DNA of 11,294 nucleotides from Clostridia bacterium. Its GTDB lineage: Bacteria; Bacillota; Clostridia; Oscillospirales; Acutalibacteraceae. Below, in pieces: positions 1 to 6,534 of the stretch. The notes below the pieces were generated by a model. It did no database searches. It worked only from the letters and a program-made list of their open reading frames with translations, and had not been told where the DNA came from. Each line of letters opens with the position of its first letter. Within the stretch, counting starts at the first letter, position 1. Both the position numbers and the translations under genes were made by a program. The DNA lies in the NCBI GenBank assembly GCA_017387165.1, contig JAFOFS010000110.1:1-11294 (forward strand). Direction: 5' to 3'.

Positions 1-542
1 AAATGTAGGATCAGCTGCTTGATGATCTTTTCAATGCCGATATTGTTACCGCGAAGCGGAGGATTTTGTGCGGCAAACAGCAGCGCCGAGAGCATCTGAT
101 CCGCGACGGGGGCCATACTGGTGTCGTAGCTGCGCGTAAAAGAAGAACCGAGCATCGCCAGATAAGCGGTTTGTGCGCCGTTTAGCTTGCTGTGCAAGAT
201 CCGGTTTTCAAAGAAACGCGAGGCATCATCGATGTGCTGTGCGCAGTAAGCTTCAAAATAGTCTTTTTGAATAATCAAAGCGTAATGCGAGGGGTTGACT
301 TCCTTCTCTCGGATCATGTGATAATGATCGGGCGGCAGATACACCAGATCGCCGACCTGCAGCTCCTCGTCCGTGCCCTCGTAATGATGCTCGTAGGTGC
401 CGGACGTAACGAACATAAACTCGTAGAAGTCGGTGTGACGGTGGTACTTTCTGTCGGTGTTGCTGCAAAAATTGCAAAAGCAGGGGAGATCGCCAAACGG
501 CCATACAGAACGAAACTGAAGGTCAAAAATTTCCGGCATCAT
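1..542 (-). CDS. AraC-family transcriptional regulator, N-terminal part (runs off left edge)
   Basis: The reverse strand reads open from 542 to the window edge, giving 180 residues; the C-terminal part lies outside. Residues 33-80 match the cupin-type sensor domain of AraC regulators: HRHTDFYEF at 34-42, a turn-rich stretch, then GDLVYLPPDHYHM at 64-76. The tail (GIEKIIKQLILH, from about 169) looks like the entry into the first helix of the missing DNA-binding domain. Two adjacent ATG codons occur at 542 and 539; an AAGGAGGG site at 554-547 lies 4 and 7 bases upstream respectively, so the second may be the true start. A CFCNFC cluster at 21-26 is unusual. It shares the HxHTDFYEF motif with the next regulator upstream, so the two are probably related sensors of carbohydrate. 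The effector is unknown. Confidence 0.9.
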   Translation of the reverse strand, partial: MMPEIFDLQFRSVWPFGDLPCFCNFCSNTDRKYHRHTDFYEFMFVTSGTYEHHYEGTDEELQVGDLVYLPPDHYHMIREKEVNPSHYALIIQKDYFEAYCAQHIDDASRFFENRILHSKLNGAQTAYLAMLGSSFTRSYDTSMAPVADQMLSALLFAAQNPPLRGNNIGIEKIIKQLILH

Positions 543-569
543 GCCACCCTCCTTTCTAATTCTATCTGC

Positions 570-598
570 ATTATAGCGTCGATTTTTCGGATTGTCAA
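570..598 (-). promoter_or_regulatory. Consensus sigma-A promoter of the left-edge AraC gene
   Basis: On the minus strand TTGACA (598-593) is followed by a 17-base spacer and TATAAT (575-570), a perfect match to the housekeeping consensus. The -10 box lies about 27 bases before the start codon, with the ribosome-binding site between them. The gene therefore has its own promoter rather than depending on read-through from the regulator behind it. Confidence 0.85.
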
Positions 599-698
599 TA
601 AAAAAATCCTAAATTTTGTTTTTGACGGTTCTTGAAATAAAAAAACCAAAAACAAGATAAATATTTGGCGAAAAGAAACAAAAAAAACGCTTTTTCGG

Positions 699-737
699 AA
701 AAAAAAACAACTGCCGCCCGGCAAAAGGCCGAGCGGC
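699..737 (-). terminator. Rho-independent terminator after the 819-1712 AraC gene
   Basis: A 10-bp stem (GCCGCTCGGC paired with GCCGGGCGGC, one U-G wobble) with a 5-base loop CTTTT occupies 737-713 on the minus strand. It is followed by a T-rich run (TTGTTTTTTTTT, 710-699). It starts about 80 bases past the stop codon at 819 and separates the two tandem regulators. In the other direction the stem is followed by only five T's (739-743), so it could act weakly both ways. Confidence 0.85.
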
Positions 738-818
738 GTTTTTCTCCAAATCGGAAATTTGTATCAATTTTGCGTAAATATATTGCAGTAAGGTGGCGCA
801 AATTCCGATATAATGTAA

Positions 819-1712
819 TTAAAGGGCATGACTGTCGTTGTTTTCCGACCAATCGACTCGCGGGTTGACGCTGCGTCTTTGGTATTCTTTGGGCAACAGA
901 CCGTAGTGCTCCTTGAACTTTTTGGAGAAATAGGAGATGGAGCTGATTCCGATGGCGTTCGCGACGTCCGAGACGCTGCACCGCCGCACCGACAGCATAT
1001 AGGCGGCATACTCCATTCGCTTGAGATGGCGGTATTGCACGATCGAATAGCCGGTGTACTTTTTGAACTGATTGATCAGCGTGGATTGCGAGGCCGGATA
1101 GGTGCGATAAATGTCCGAAATCTCGGTCTGCAGGTAATCGAACTGATCGAAATGATGCAGCATATCCTTGATGTGGCGGTTGAGGTCGGTGTTCAAGTCC
1201 GTCTCGATCGGTTTTGACAGCTGCGTCGATAAAAAGGATTCATGCAGCGCGTTGTAGAGGAAAAGCTTGCACAAGTCCGGCTGCTCGCTGTCGGAGGGCT
1301 GCAGCCAATGGTCAGCGATCGCTATCAGATGCTCGGCGCTTTCGTGGCTGAGCATCACCTCGGCGTAAGGGGATCTGGTTATTTCCGGATGATCGGCGAA
1401 ATGCTGCTGGCAGAAGGACTCAAAAAACGACTTGGTGACAATAAACGTCAAGTGCCAGCTGTCCGGCTCATTGATGTACATCGCGTGCGTCTCGTGGCAA
1501 CGGAAGAAGATCAGCGTGTTTTTCTGCAGAATGCGGCGTTTTCCGCCGTATACGTTGATCCAGCTGCCTTTGGTGATCAGCGAGAACTCATAGAAATCGG
1601 TATGCGTATGCATCGGGCTTGCGACCGGTGGCGCATATAAGCAACGAAAGTCTTTGCCGCGGTATATGTAGTGAGTTTCAAAGTTCATTTGCTCGACTTC
1701 AAAGACGTTCAT
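819..1712 (-). CDS. AraC-family transcriptional regulator (cupin sensor plus double HTH)
   Basis: This 297-residue protein has the usual AraC length and order. An N-terminal cupin-like ligand domain (about residues 14-150) carries MHTHTDFYEF at 34-43. A C-terminal DNA-binding domain (about 185-290) has two helix-turn-helix units: the first around TEISDIYRTYPASQSTLINQF (starting at 206), the second SVSDVANAIGISSISYFSKKF (256-276), followed by the typical GLLPKEYQRR ending. The start at 1712 is supported by AAAGGAGGTG at 1730-1721, 8 bases upstream; a second Met at residue 9 is less well placed. It is transcribed away from the exported cohesin-like gene and the ABC operon, the usual arrangement for a local sugar-responsive regulator. 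The target sites and ligand are not known; control of the rightward genes and of itself is inferred from position. Confidence 0.95.
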   Translation of the reverse strand: MNVFEVEQMNFETHYIYRGKDFRCLYAPPVASPMHTHTDFYEFSLITKGSWINVYGGKRRILQKNTLIFFRCHETHAMYINEPDSWHLTFIVTKSFFESFCQQHFADHPEITRSPYAEVMLSHESAEHLIAIADHWLQPSDSEQPDLCKLFLYNALHESFLSTQLSKPIETDLNTDLNRHIKDMLHHFDQFDYLQTEISDIYRTYPASQSTLINQFKKYTGYSIVQYRHLKRMEYAAYMLSVRRCSVSDVANAIGISSISYFSKKFKEHYGLLPKEYQRRSVNPRVDWSENNDSHAL

Positions 1713-1732
1713 GGTACCCCCACCTCCTTTTC

Positions 1733-1774
1733 ATTGCCATTATAAACCGCCGAAAAAGCCGTGTCAATGGCAAT
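1733..1774. promoter_or_regulatory. 9-bp inverted repeat flanking the AraC promoter (candidate operator)
   Basis: ATTGCCATT (1733-1741) and its exact inverse AATGGCAAT (1766-1774) are separated by 24 bases, so their centres are 33 bp apart, about three helical turns. One arm overlaps the -10 and the other overlaps the -35 of the regulator promoter. This geometry suits a dimeric repressor or autoregulation. The rest of the 304-base divergent spacer (1713-2016) holds a TTGGTA...TACCAA pair (1788-1793, 1806-1811), A/T tracts at about 1850-1910, and the rightward promoter; no gene was seen in it. Confidence 0.45.
1739..1767 (-). promoter_or_regulatory. Consensus sigma-A promoter of the 819-1712 AraC gene
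   Basis: Minus strand TTGACA (1767-1762), a 17-base spacer, then TATAAT (1744-1739): a second perfect consensus promoter with the same spacing as the one for the left-edge regulator. The -10 box is 26 bases before the start codon. Both boxes overlap the arms of the inverted repeat at 1733-1774, so a bound protein there would block the promoter. Confidence 0.85.
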
Positions 1775-1922
1775 CCGTAAAAAAATGTTGGTACTTGGTG
1801 GAAAATACCAAAAAATGTGTTCGGTTTTGTTAATTTTAAACCATCCAATCAAAAAAAATCCCCTATTTCCTCGTATAAATTAAATAAGTTCATAAAAAAA
1901 TGTTATTTTTGATAAGAAAGTG

Positions 1923-1952
1923 TTAGCAATCCTAAATAGAAAGTGGTATAGT
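1923..1952 (+). promoter_or_regulatory. Probable promoter of the cohesin-like protein gene
   Basis: TTAGCA (1923-1928), an 18-base spacer, and TATAGT (1947-1952) preceded by TG at 1944-1945, which makes an extended -10. A-rich runs upstream could serve as an UP element or bent DNA. The boxes are weaker than those of the two regulators, which fits a promoter that needs an activator. Overlapping alternatives (for example TATACT at 1952-1957) cannot be excluded. Confidence 0.45.
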
Positions 1953-2016
1953 ATACTTGTTATATTGGGTCTATGCCCACAAAATACAACTTCAAAGTAC
2001 ATAGGAGGAACACAAA

Positions 2017-3090
2017 ATGAAAAAGTGGCTTTCGGTAGTTTGCGTTGTGCTGTTGCTTTGCACCGTGATGGCGATGCCGACGAGCGCGGCGGTGGCTCCG
2101 AGTTTGCGTATGGACGGTCCCGTCCAGGCGAAGACCGGCGAGACGGTCGCGGTGGCTCTGTATGTGCAGGGCGATCTTGGCGGTGCACAGGGCACCATCA
2201 AGTACGACAAAACCAAGCTGGATTTTGTCAGCGTCACTTTGCGGAACGATATGGTCAATTTGGGTAACACCGAGGATGTGACCGTTCGTCCGGATGAGGC
2301 TACCGGTACGGTTCGCTTTGTTGCGCTGACCAACGTGACCGGCGGTGCGGCTCCGACCGATGCCTGGATCGTTTTGAACTTTACGCTTCTGAGCAACGCC
2401 GCCGGTGCGAGCACCGAGGTGTCGCTGCAGGACGTGAAAGCGTCGGATATGAGCGGTGCTTCCGTCGTTTCGGTGACCAACAAGGCGACCACCATCACCT
2501 GGGTGGACGATTCGGTTCTGCCGATGAATATGGAAGGCGCCACCATCCGCACTTCCGTCGAGAAGCAGGGTATCCGCTTCGAGGCGAAGAAGACCGCGCT
2601 GGCGCTTACGGCGGGCAGCATCAAATCGGTTGGCGTGCTGATGCTTCCGACCGCGCTGCTGTACGACGGTCAGGACCTGTGCCACGACACCATCGGTAAG
2701 GGCAACACCCGACCGGCGATCGCCAGCACGACTGATGCGGCGGATATCGCAAAGATCGCGGCCGGCACCGACTCGCTGTTTGCGACTTTGACCAACGGCA
2801 CGACCGGCGGCCGCGCCAACGTGGCGATCTCCGCCCGTGCGTTCGTGGAGTTCACCGACGGCTCGATCGTGTATTACAGCCAGAACGACAAGGACAACAC
2901 GGCGATCGTGAACGGCGAGGCCAGCAAATCGGTTACCGAAGTGGCGAAGAAGATCGCCGCGAAGCAGATCGCCAACGGCGCTGAAGATACGCTGAACGGT
3001 ATCGAAGACTCGACCGATGCGCTGTCCGACGGGCAAGTAGCGACTCTGCTCGATTTCTGCCGTGACAACTATGCGTATCTGCTGAAGTAA
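2017..3090 (+). CDS. Exported protein with cohesin-like domain
   Basis: This 357-residue protein begins with a Sec signal peptide (MKKW, a hydrophobic core, cleavage near PTSA-A at about 24-25). Residues 29-162 resemble the cohesin / cohesin-like beta-sandwich: GETVAVALYV (41-50), GAQGTIKYDKTKLDFVSVT (56-74), GTVRFVAL (97-104) and a late AWIVLNFTLL strand (116-125). Residues 173-357 form a second region opening with GATIRTSVEKQGIRFEA; I recall this as a recurrent, unnamed C-terminal domain of clostridial exported proteins, with VGVLMLPTALL and ISARAFVEFTDG as further landmarks. The start is fixed by AGGAGG at 2003-2008. No anchor, lipobox or sortase motif is visible, so it is likely secreted or held non-covalently. 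It leads a probable two-gene unit with the small protein 13 bases downstream. Cohesins bind dockerins, but many cohesin-like domains outside cellulosomes do not, and no clear dockerin is seen here. Confidence 0.8.
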   Translation: MKKWLSVVCVVLLLCTVMAMPTSAAVAPSLRMDGPVQAKTGETVAVALYVQGDLGGAQGTIKYDKTKLDFVSVTLRNDMVNLGNTEDVTVRPDEATGTVRFVALTNVTGGAAPTDAWIVLNFTLLSNAAGASTEVSLQDVKASDMSGASVVSVTNKATTITWVDDSVLPMNMEGATIRTSVEKQGIRFEAKKTALALTAGSIKSVGVLMLPTALLYDGQDLCHDTIGKGNTRPAIASTTDAADIAKIAAGTDSLFATLTNGTTGGRANVAISARAFVEFTDGSIVYYSQNDKDNTAIVNGEASKSVTEVAKKIAAKQIANGAEDTLNGIEDSTDALSDGQVATLLDFCRDNYAYLLK

Positions 3091-3103
3091 GGGAGGGACG
3101 GAT

Positions 3104-3274
3104 TTGAAGATTTACGAGATGCCGCTCCTGGAACTTCATCGCCTGTACGCCGGCGCTATCCTGACGGCTTCGACCGATGCCGGTTGGGATGAGGGCAATG
3201 GCGAAAGCGGTGGCGGAAGCTGGGACGACGCTTTGAAAGAGGAAGGCGTCCTCGGCACGGAAGACGACGCGTAA
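3104..3274 (+). CDS. Small acidic protein, 56 residues, TTG start
   Basis: An open frame starts at TTG 3104, directly after GGGAGGGA (3091-3098), and ends at TAA 3272-3274. The next in-frame ATG (3119) is about 20 bases from that site, too far to be favoured. The product begins MKIYEMPLLELHRLYAGAIL, continues with TAS at 21-23, then a Gly/Asp/Glu/Trp-rich tail (GESGGGSWDD at 33-42). It has no signal peptide and no membrane segment. The layout of a MKxYExP opening, a hydrophobic middle ending in TAS, and a Gly-rich tail recalls small clostridial proteins of unknown role and, loosely, precursor peptides, but no modification enzyme is present in the window. It lies 13 bases after the cohesin-like gene and is probably co-transcribed with it. 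Confidence 0.65.
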   Translation: MKIYEMPLLELHRLYAGAILTASTDAGWDEGNGESGGGSWDDALKEEGVLGTEDDA

Positions 3275-3295
3275 GCAACGCGTACATACTTCGCT

Positions 3296-3313
3296 CGAAC
3301 CGTGTGCGGTTCG
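3296..3313 (+). terminator. Stem-loop after the small protein gene (weak terminator candidate)
   Basis: A perfect 7-bp stem CGAACCG / CGGTTCG with loop TGTG lies about 20 bases past the stop at 3274. No T-run follows directly, so it is not a standard intrinsic terminator. It may mark the 3' end of the 2017-3274 transcript or allow partial read-through into the operon downstream. Confidence 0.3.
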
Positions 3314-3327
3314 GAATGCTCTGCCCG

Positions 3328-3353
3328 AATGCCTATTTATATAAATAGGTATT
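3328..3353. promoter_or_regulatory. 26-bp palindrome upstream of the ABC operon (candidate operator)
   Basis: A perfect 18-bp palindrome CCTATTTATATAAATAGG (3332-3349) extends outward to AAT...ATT with one mismatched pair (3331/3350), giving 13-base arms. It ends 31 bases before the ATG at 3385, between the stem-loop at 3296-3313 and the ribosome-binding site. The A/T centre could also contribute a -10 element (TATATA/TATAAA), but I see no convincing -35. The best reading is an operator for a dimeric regulator controlling 3385-8370; a transcript hairpin is the alternative. Confidence 0.45.
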
Positions 3354-3384
3354 AATTAAGTAATTTTTATCCAAGGAGGATGTT

Positions 3385-4902
3385 ATGAAGAGACTGTTAT
3401 CTGCGTTGCTGTGTGCGGCAATGGTTGTCGGCCTGGCTGCTTGCGGTGGCGGCGGCGGTGGCGAGGATCTCCCGCCTCTGAACGTGCCGGAAGGCAAGCC
3501 TACCTACGTTGACGATCAGGAAATGGTCATCTATGCGTATGCCGGCCCGCGTGGCGGCGGTTATCGCTGGAAGGTCAATGGCCAGACCCACCCGGACGAC
3601 CCGAAGGGCGGCTGGAACAGCTTTATCACCGAAAAAGATTTTCAGGATTACAAGGATGCGGGCTTCAACCTGCTGTATCCCGAAAACGATGCCTCGTACG
3701 ATGAAAACTCCCGTGGCCTGAAAGCCAACTCGTTTGAAGAGAGCACGTTGTACGAGTATATGGAACTGGCGGAAAAGGTTGGCTTGGACGTGCTGGTGCA
3801 CTCCTCTCGTATCAGCCAGCTGACCGCCGGTACCAGTCCGATTCTCGATGACGACGCGAAAGCGTACCTCTCGAAAATGATTGCGGACCTCTCCAAATAC
3901 GAGAGCTTCTACGGCATCACGCTGCGTGACGAGCCGAAGGAAACCAACTACCGCATCTTCGAGCAGGTCACCAACTATGTGCGCAGCATCAAAGCGGATT
4001 GCAGCACCCTGACTTGTATGTTGCCTGTGTACGGCGCTCCGCACCTGAACGTCACGGTCGGTGGCGGTGCGATCGAAACTTATAAGAAATACATCCAAGA
4101 CTACGGTAAGCTGGAAGGCATTTTCTGCTACGACTACTATCCGCTTCGCTGGAGCAACAACAGCGGCGAAAACTACCTGCAGAAAACCTGGTTCCAGAAT
4201 CTGGAGTTGGCGGCGGCCGGCGCGAAGGAAGGCGGCTTTGATATCGGCGTCGTCATCCAGTCCTGCGCTTACGGCGCGGTCGGCGGCGAGGGCGTTGCCG
4301 ATCACGCTCGCTCCATCAAGACCAAGGCGGACGCCGGCTACCAGCTGTACAGCTCGCTGGCATACGGTGCGAAGACCATCGGTTACTTCACCTACTGGCA
4401 GCACCGCAGCGAAGGCCATCCGCAAATCAACGAAGGTTTCTACGACGGCATGGTGATGTATCCGGAAGATAACGGCATGGAAGCGGTCAAGACCGATGCC
4501 TACTATGCTGTGCAGGCCGCCAACAAAGAGGTCAAGAAGTTCGATCACGTGCTTCTGAACTTCGAATGGCAGGGCACCACGGCTCTGTCGGTTACCGACG
4601 AGTTCGAAACCCTCAGCTATATTGCGAAATACCAGGCTCCCCGCATTCTGGAAGCCTCCGCGACTCAGGATGCGATCATTGGCCACTTGAAGGACAAGGA
4701 CGGCTACGACGGCTTTATGCTGGTCAACGCCACCGAGCCGAGCAAGGGCGTGTCCACCGACGTGTCGGTGAAGTTCCGTGAAGCGACCTCCGCCATCGCC
4801 TACGTGAAGGGCGAACCGCAGGAGATCACTCTCGGTGAAAATGGCAGTTACACCTTTACGCTCGAAGCGGGCGAAGGCGTGTTTGTAATTCCGATCAAGT
4901 AA
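3385..4902 (+). CDS. TIM-barrel (glycoside hydrolase-like) lipoprotein
   Basis: This 505-residue protein starts with a lipoprotein signal, lipobox LAAC with Cys20, followed by a Gly run, so it is predicted to be anchored on the outer face of the membrane. Residues about 45-395 resemble a clan-A-type (beta/alpha)8 barrel found in uncharacterised clostridial and Paenibacillus proteins. Landmarks are YGITLRDEP (176-184), where Glu183 sits where an acid/base residue is expected, CMLPVYGAP (211-219), GIFCYDYYPL (245-254), VIQSCAYGA (290-298), and SSLAYGAKTIGYFTYW (323-338). Residues about 396-505 form a beta-rich C-terminal domain. A second catalytic carboxylate is not obvious, so hydrolysis is plausible but not proven; binding is the alternative. 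AAGGAGG at 3373-3379 fixes the start. It is the first gene of a tight operon, 15 bases before the SBP, which suggests it trims or binds the oligosaccharide that the transporter imports. Confidence 0.8.
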   Translation: MKRLLSALLCAAMVVGLAACGGGGGGEDLPPLNVPEGKPTYVDDQEMVIYAYAGPRGGGYRWKVNGQTHPDDPKGGWNSFITEKDFQDYKDAGFNLLYPENDASYDENSRGLKANSFEESTLYEYMELAEKVGLDVLVHSSRISQLTAGTSPILDDDAKAYLSKMIADLSKYESFYGITLRDEPKETNYRIFEQVTNYVRSIKADCSTLTCMLPVYGAPHLNVTVGGGAIETYKKYIQDYGKLEGIFCYDYYPLRWSNNSGENYLQKTWFQNLELAAAGAKEGGFDIGVVIQSCAYGAVGGEGVADHARSIKTKADAGYQLYSSLAYGAKTIGYFTYWQHRSEGHPQINEGFYDGMVMYPEDNGMEAVKTDAYYAVQAANKEVKKFDHVLLNFEWQGTTALSVTDEFETLSYIAKYQAPRILEASATQDAIIGHLKDKDGYDGFMLVNATEPSKGVSTDVSVKFREATSAIAYVKGEPQEITLGENGSYTFTLEAGEGVFVIPIK

Positions 4903-4917
4903 AAAGGAGAGAATACA

Positions 4918-6531
4918 ATGAAAACTATGAAGAAAATTCTTGCGATCCTTACCGTTTGTGTCCTCATCGTCGGCTCGTTTGCCGGTTGCGGCGGCCTCGG
5001 TGGCGGTAACAAAGGCGGCGCGGCGCTGACCGGTGAATACATCATCGTCAAGTGCGCTCTGAACGGCCTGAAAGAGGAATGGATGAAGAATGCCGCTGCG
5101 GCGTTTACTTACGAGACCGGTATTCAGGTTCAGTTTGAGTTTGAGACCGGCATGTCCGACAACATGACCACCACCCTGGAAACTCCGGGTCTGCCCCTCG
5201 CTGACCTCTACTTCGTGCAGACTCACGAGTGGGCAAAGTGGGCGGAAGCCGGTTACATGCGTGACCTGACCAAGCTGATGAACACCAAGGACGAGAACGG
5301 CAAGTCTCTCAACGACCGTCTCATCGGTAACGACCGTTACCTGCTCGATGCGGGCGAAAAGGTCAACTACACCGTTCCGCTGACCTATGCTCCGACCGCT
5401 ATCGCGTACAACAAGCCGATCATGAACTACATTTGCCACGATCTGCTCGGTTGGGAAGCCGGTCACGACTACCCCGTGAACACCAAGGAACTCGACGAAG
5501 TGGTTGCTGCCCTGCAGAAGGCGACCGCCGAGGGCAAGAACCCCGAGCTGCTGACCTACACCCAGTCCGGCCAGACCTACAACGTCCAGCCGCTGGTGTG
5601 GTCCGGTTCCACCGGTATGTTGGAAATGATCGTCTATCCGTGGATCTTCCAGTACATGGGCGTTGACGGTGTCGAGGCTTACTACAGCCAGACCAAGGAT
5701 TTGCAGATGCTGGGTCACGACGCGTTCTACGTTGCTTACCAGAAGATGGTTGACCTGCTTGCTATCGATCGTGATGCCAACGGCGACTGGAACTCCACCA
5801 CCTCCGTTCCGGGCTGCCCGTCCTTCAACCACGTGACCTCGCAGCAGCGCTTTGTCCGTGGCCAGGGTCTGATCTGCCCGACCGGTTCCTGGTTCTACAC
5901 CGAAACTGCCGACCTGATTGCTGAGCTCAATATGGGCGACAAGATCGGCTTTATGCCCGTGCCGTGGCTGTCTGACGACGAAGGCAACTACCTGATCGAA
6001 GAGGGTGCTACCCCCGCGAAGGACAAGAACGGCAACCCCGGCGCGATCACCCGTATCAACAACGTTGACTATATGTTTATCCCCGAGCGTGCGGAGTGCC
6101 CGGAACTCGCTGAGCAGTTCCTGCTCTTCCTGTTCTCCGAAGAGTATATGCCGAAGCTGTGCCAGGACCTGCAGTCCCCGATGTGCTTCGAGTTCGACGA
6201 TTCCACCGTCGAAAAGTCTCCCTGGTTCGCTGAGGTCGACAAGGTTCTCGACGCTGCCACCCCGATTGAGTCTTGGGCTTGCACCAAGCTGTGCAACTAC
6301 GGTCGTATCGGCATCTTCTACAACCCCGATGTGGCTCCCTTCTCCCGCTTGATCCAGTGCTCCTTCGGCAGCAACTCCAAGCTGGTCGACTCCGCTACCG
6401 GTAAGACGATCAATTCCGCTGCTGAAGCGACCGGTATTGCGGTTACCGAAAACGTCTACAAGTACCTGCTGGGTAACTACCAGCGCGGTCTGAAAGCTTT
6501 CCAGGATTCCAAGAAAGAACTCGGGGTGTAA
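4918..6531 (+). CDS. ABC sugar transporter substrate-binding lipoprotein (family 1 SBP)
   Basis: This 537-residue protein has a lipobox FAGC (Cys24) and a Gly/Asn/Lys linker, placing it on the outer membrane face. The mature part follows family 1 (MalE-like) sugar-binding proteins: an N-terminal lobe with LKEEWMKNAAAAFTYETGI (51-69) and LADLYFVQTHEW (94-105), the hinge-region stretch YTVPLTYAPTAIAYNKP (151-167), and the second-lobe motif FVRGQGLICPTGSWFYTE (312-329). That last motif and the overall size recall N-acetylglucosamine/chitobiose-type binding proteins, but this is a weak hint about substrate. It is longer than the roughly 420-450 residues usual for the family. Codons are strongly biased to C-ending forms (AAC, TAC, TTC, GAC), consistent with high expression. 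AAAGGAGA (4903-4910) precedes the ATG, and the first permease begins 3 bases after its stop. Confidence 0.92.
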   Translation: MKTMKKILAILTVCVLIVGSFAGCGGLGGGNKGGAALTGEYIIVKCALNGLKEEWMKNAAAAFTYETGIQVQFEFETGMSDNMTTTLETPGLPLADLYFVQTHEWAKWAEAGYMRDLTKLMNTKDENGKSLNDRLIGNDRYLLDAGEKVNYTVPLTYAPTAIAYNKPIMNYICHDLLGWEAGHDYPVNTKELDEVVAALQKATAEGKNPELLTYTQSGQTYNVQPLVWSGSTGMLEMIVYPWIFQYMGVDGVEAYYSQTKDLQMLGHDAFYVAYQKMVDLLAIDRDANGDWNSTTSVPGCPSFNHVTSQQRFVRGQGLICPTGSWFYTETADLIAELNMGDKIGFMPVPWLSDDEGNYLIEEGATPAKDKNGNPGAITRINNVDYMFIPERAECPELAEQFLLFLFSEEYMPKLCQDLQSPMCFEFDDSTVEKSPWFAEVDKVLDAATPIESWACTKLCNYGRIGIFYNPDVAPFSRLIQCSFGSNSKLVDSATGKTINSAAEATGIAVTENVYKYLLGNYQRGLKAFQDSKKELGV

Positions 6532-6534
6532 GCA

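Noticed and set aside
783..814. Plus-strand TATAAT (809-814) as a promoter entering the AraC gene from its 3' end
   Set aside because: The only -35-like hexamer (TTGCAG, 783-788) is 20 bases away, and the result would be antisense to the regulator with no gene to serve.
1960..3036. Minus-strand open frame opposite the cohesin-like gene
   Set aside because: It is a codon-aligned shadow. The sense strand has a signal peptide, a ribosome-binding site and domain matches; the antisense has none.
3296..3353. Riboswitch or attenuator made of the hairpin and palindrome before the transporter operon
   Set aside because: There is no T-run, no alternative pairing between the two elements, and no recognisable aptamer pattern; a DNA operator is the simpler reading.
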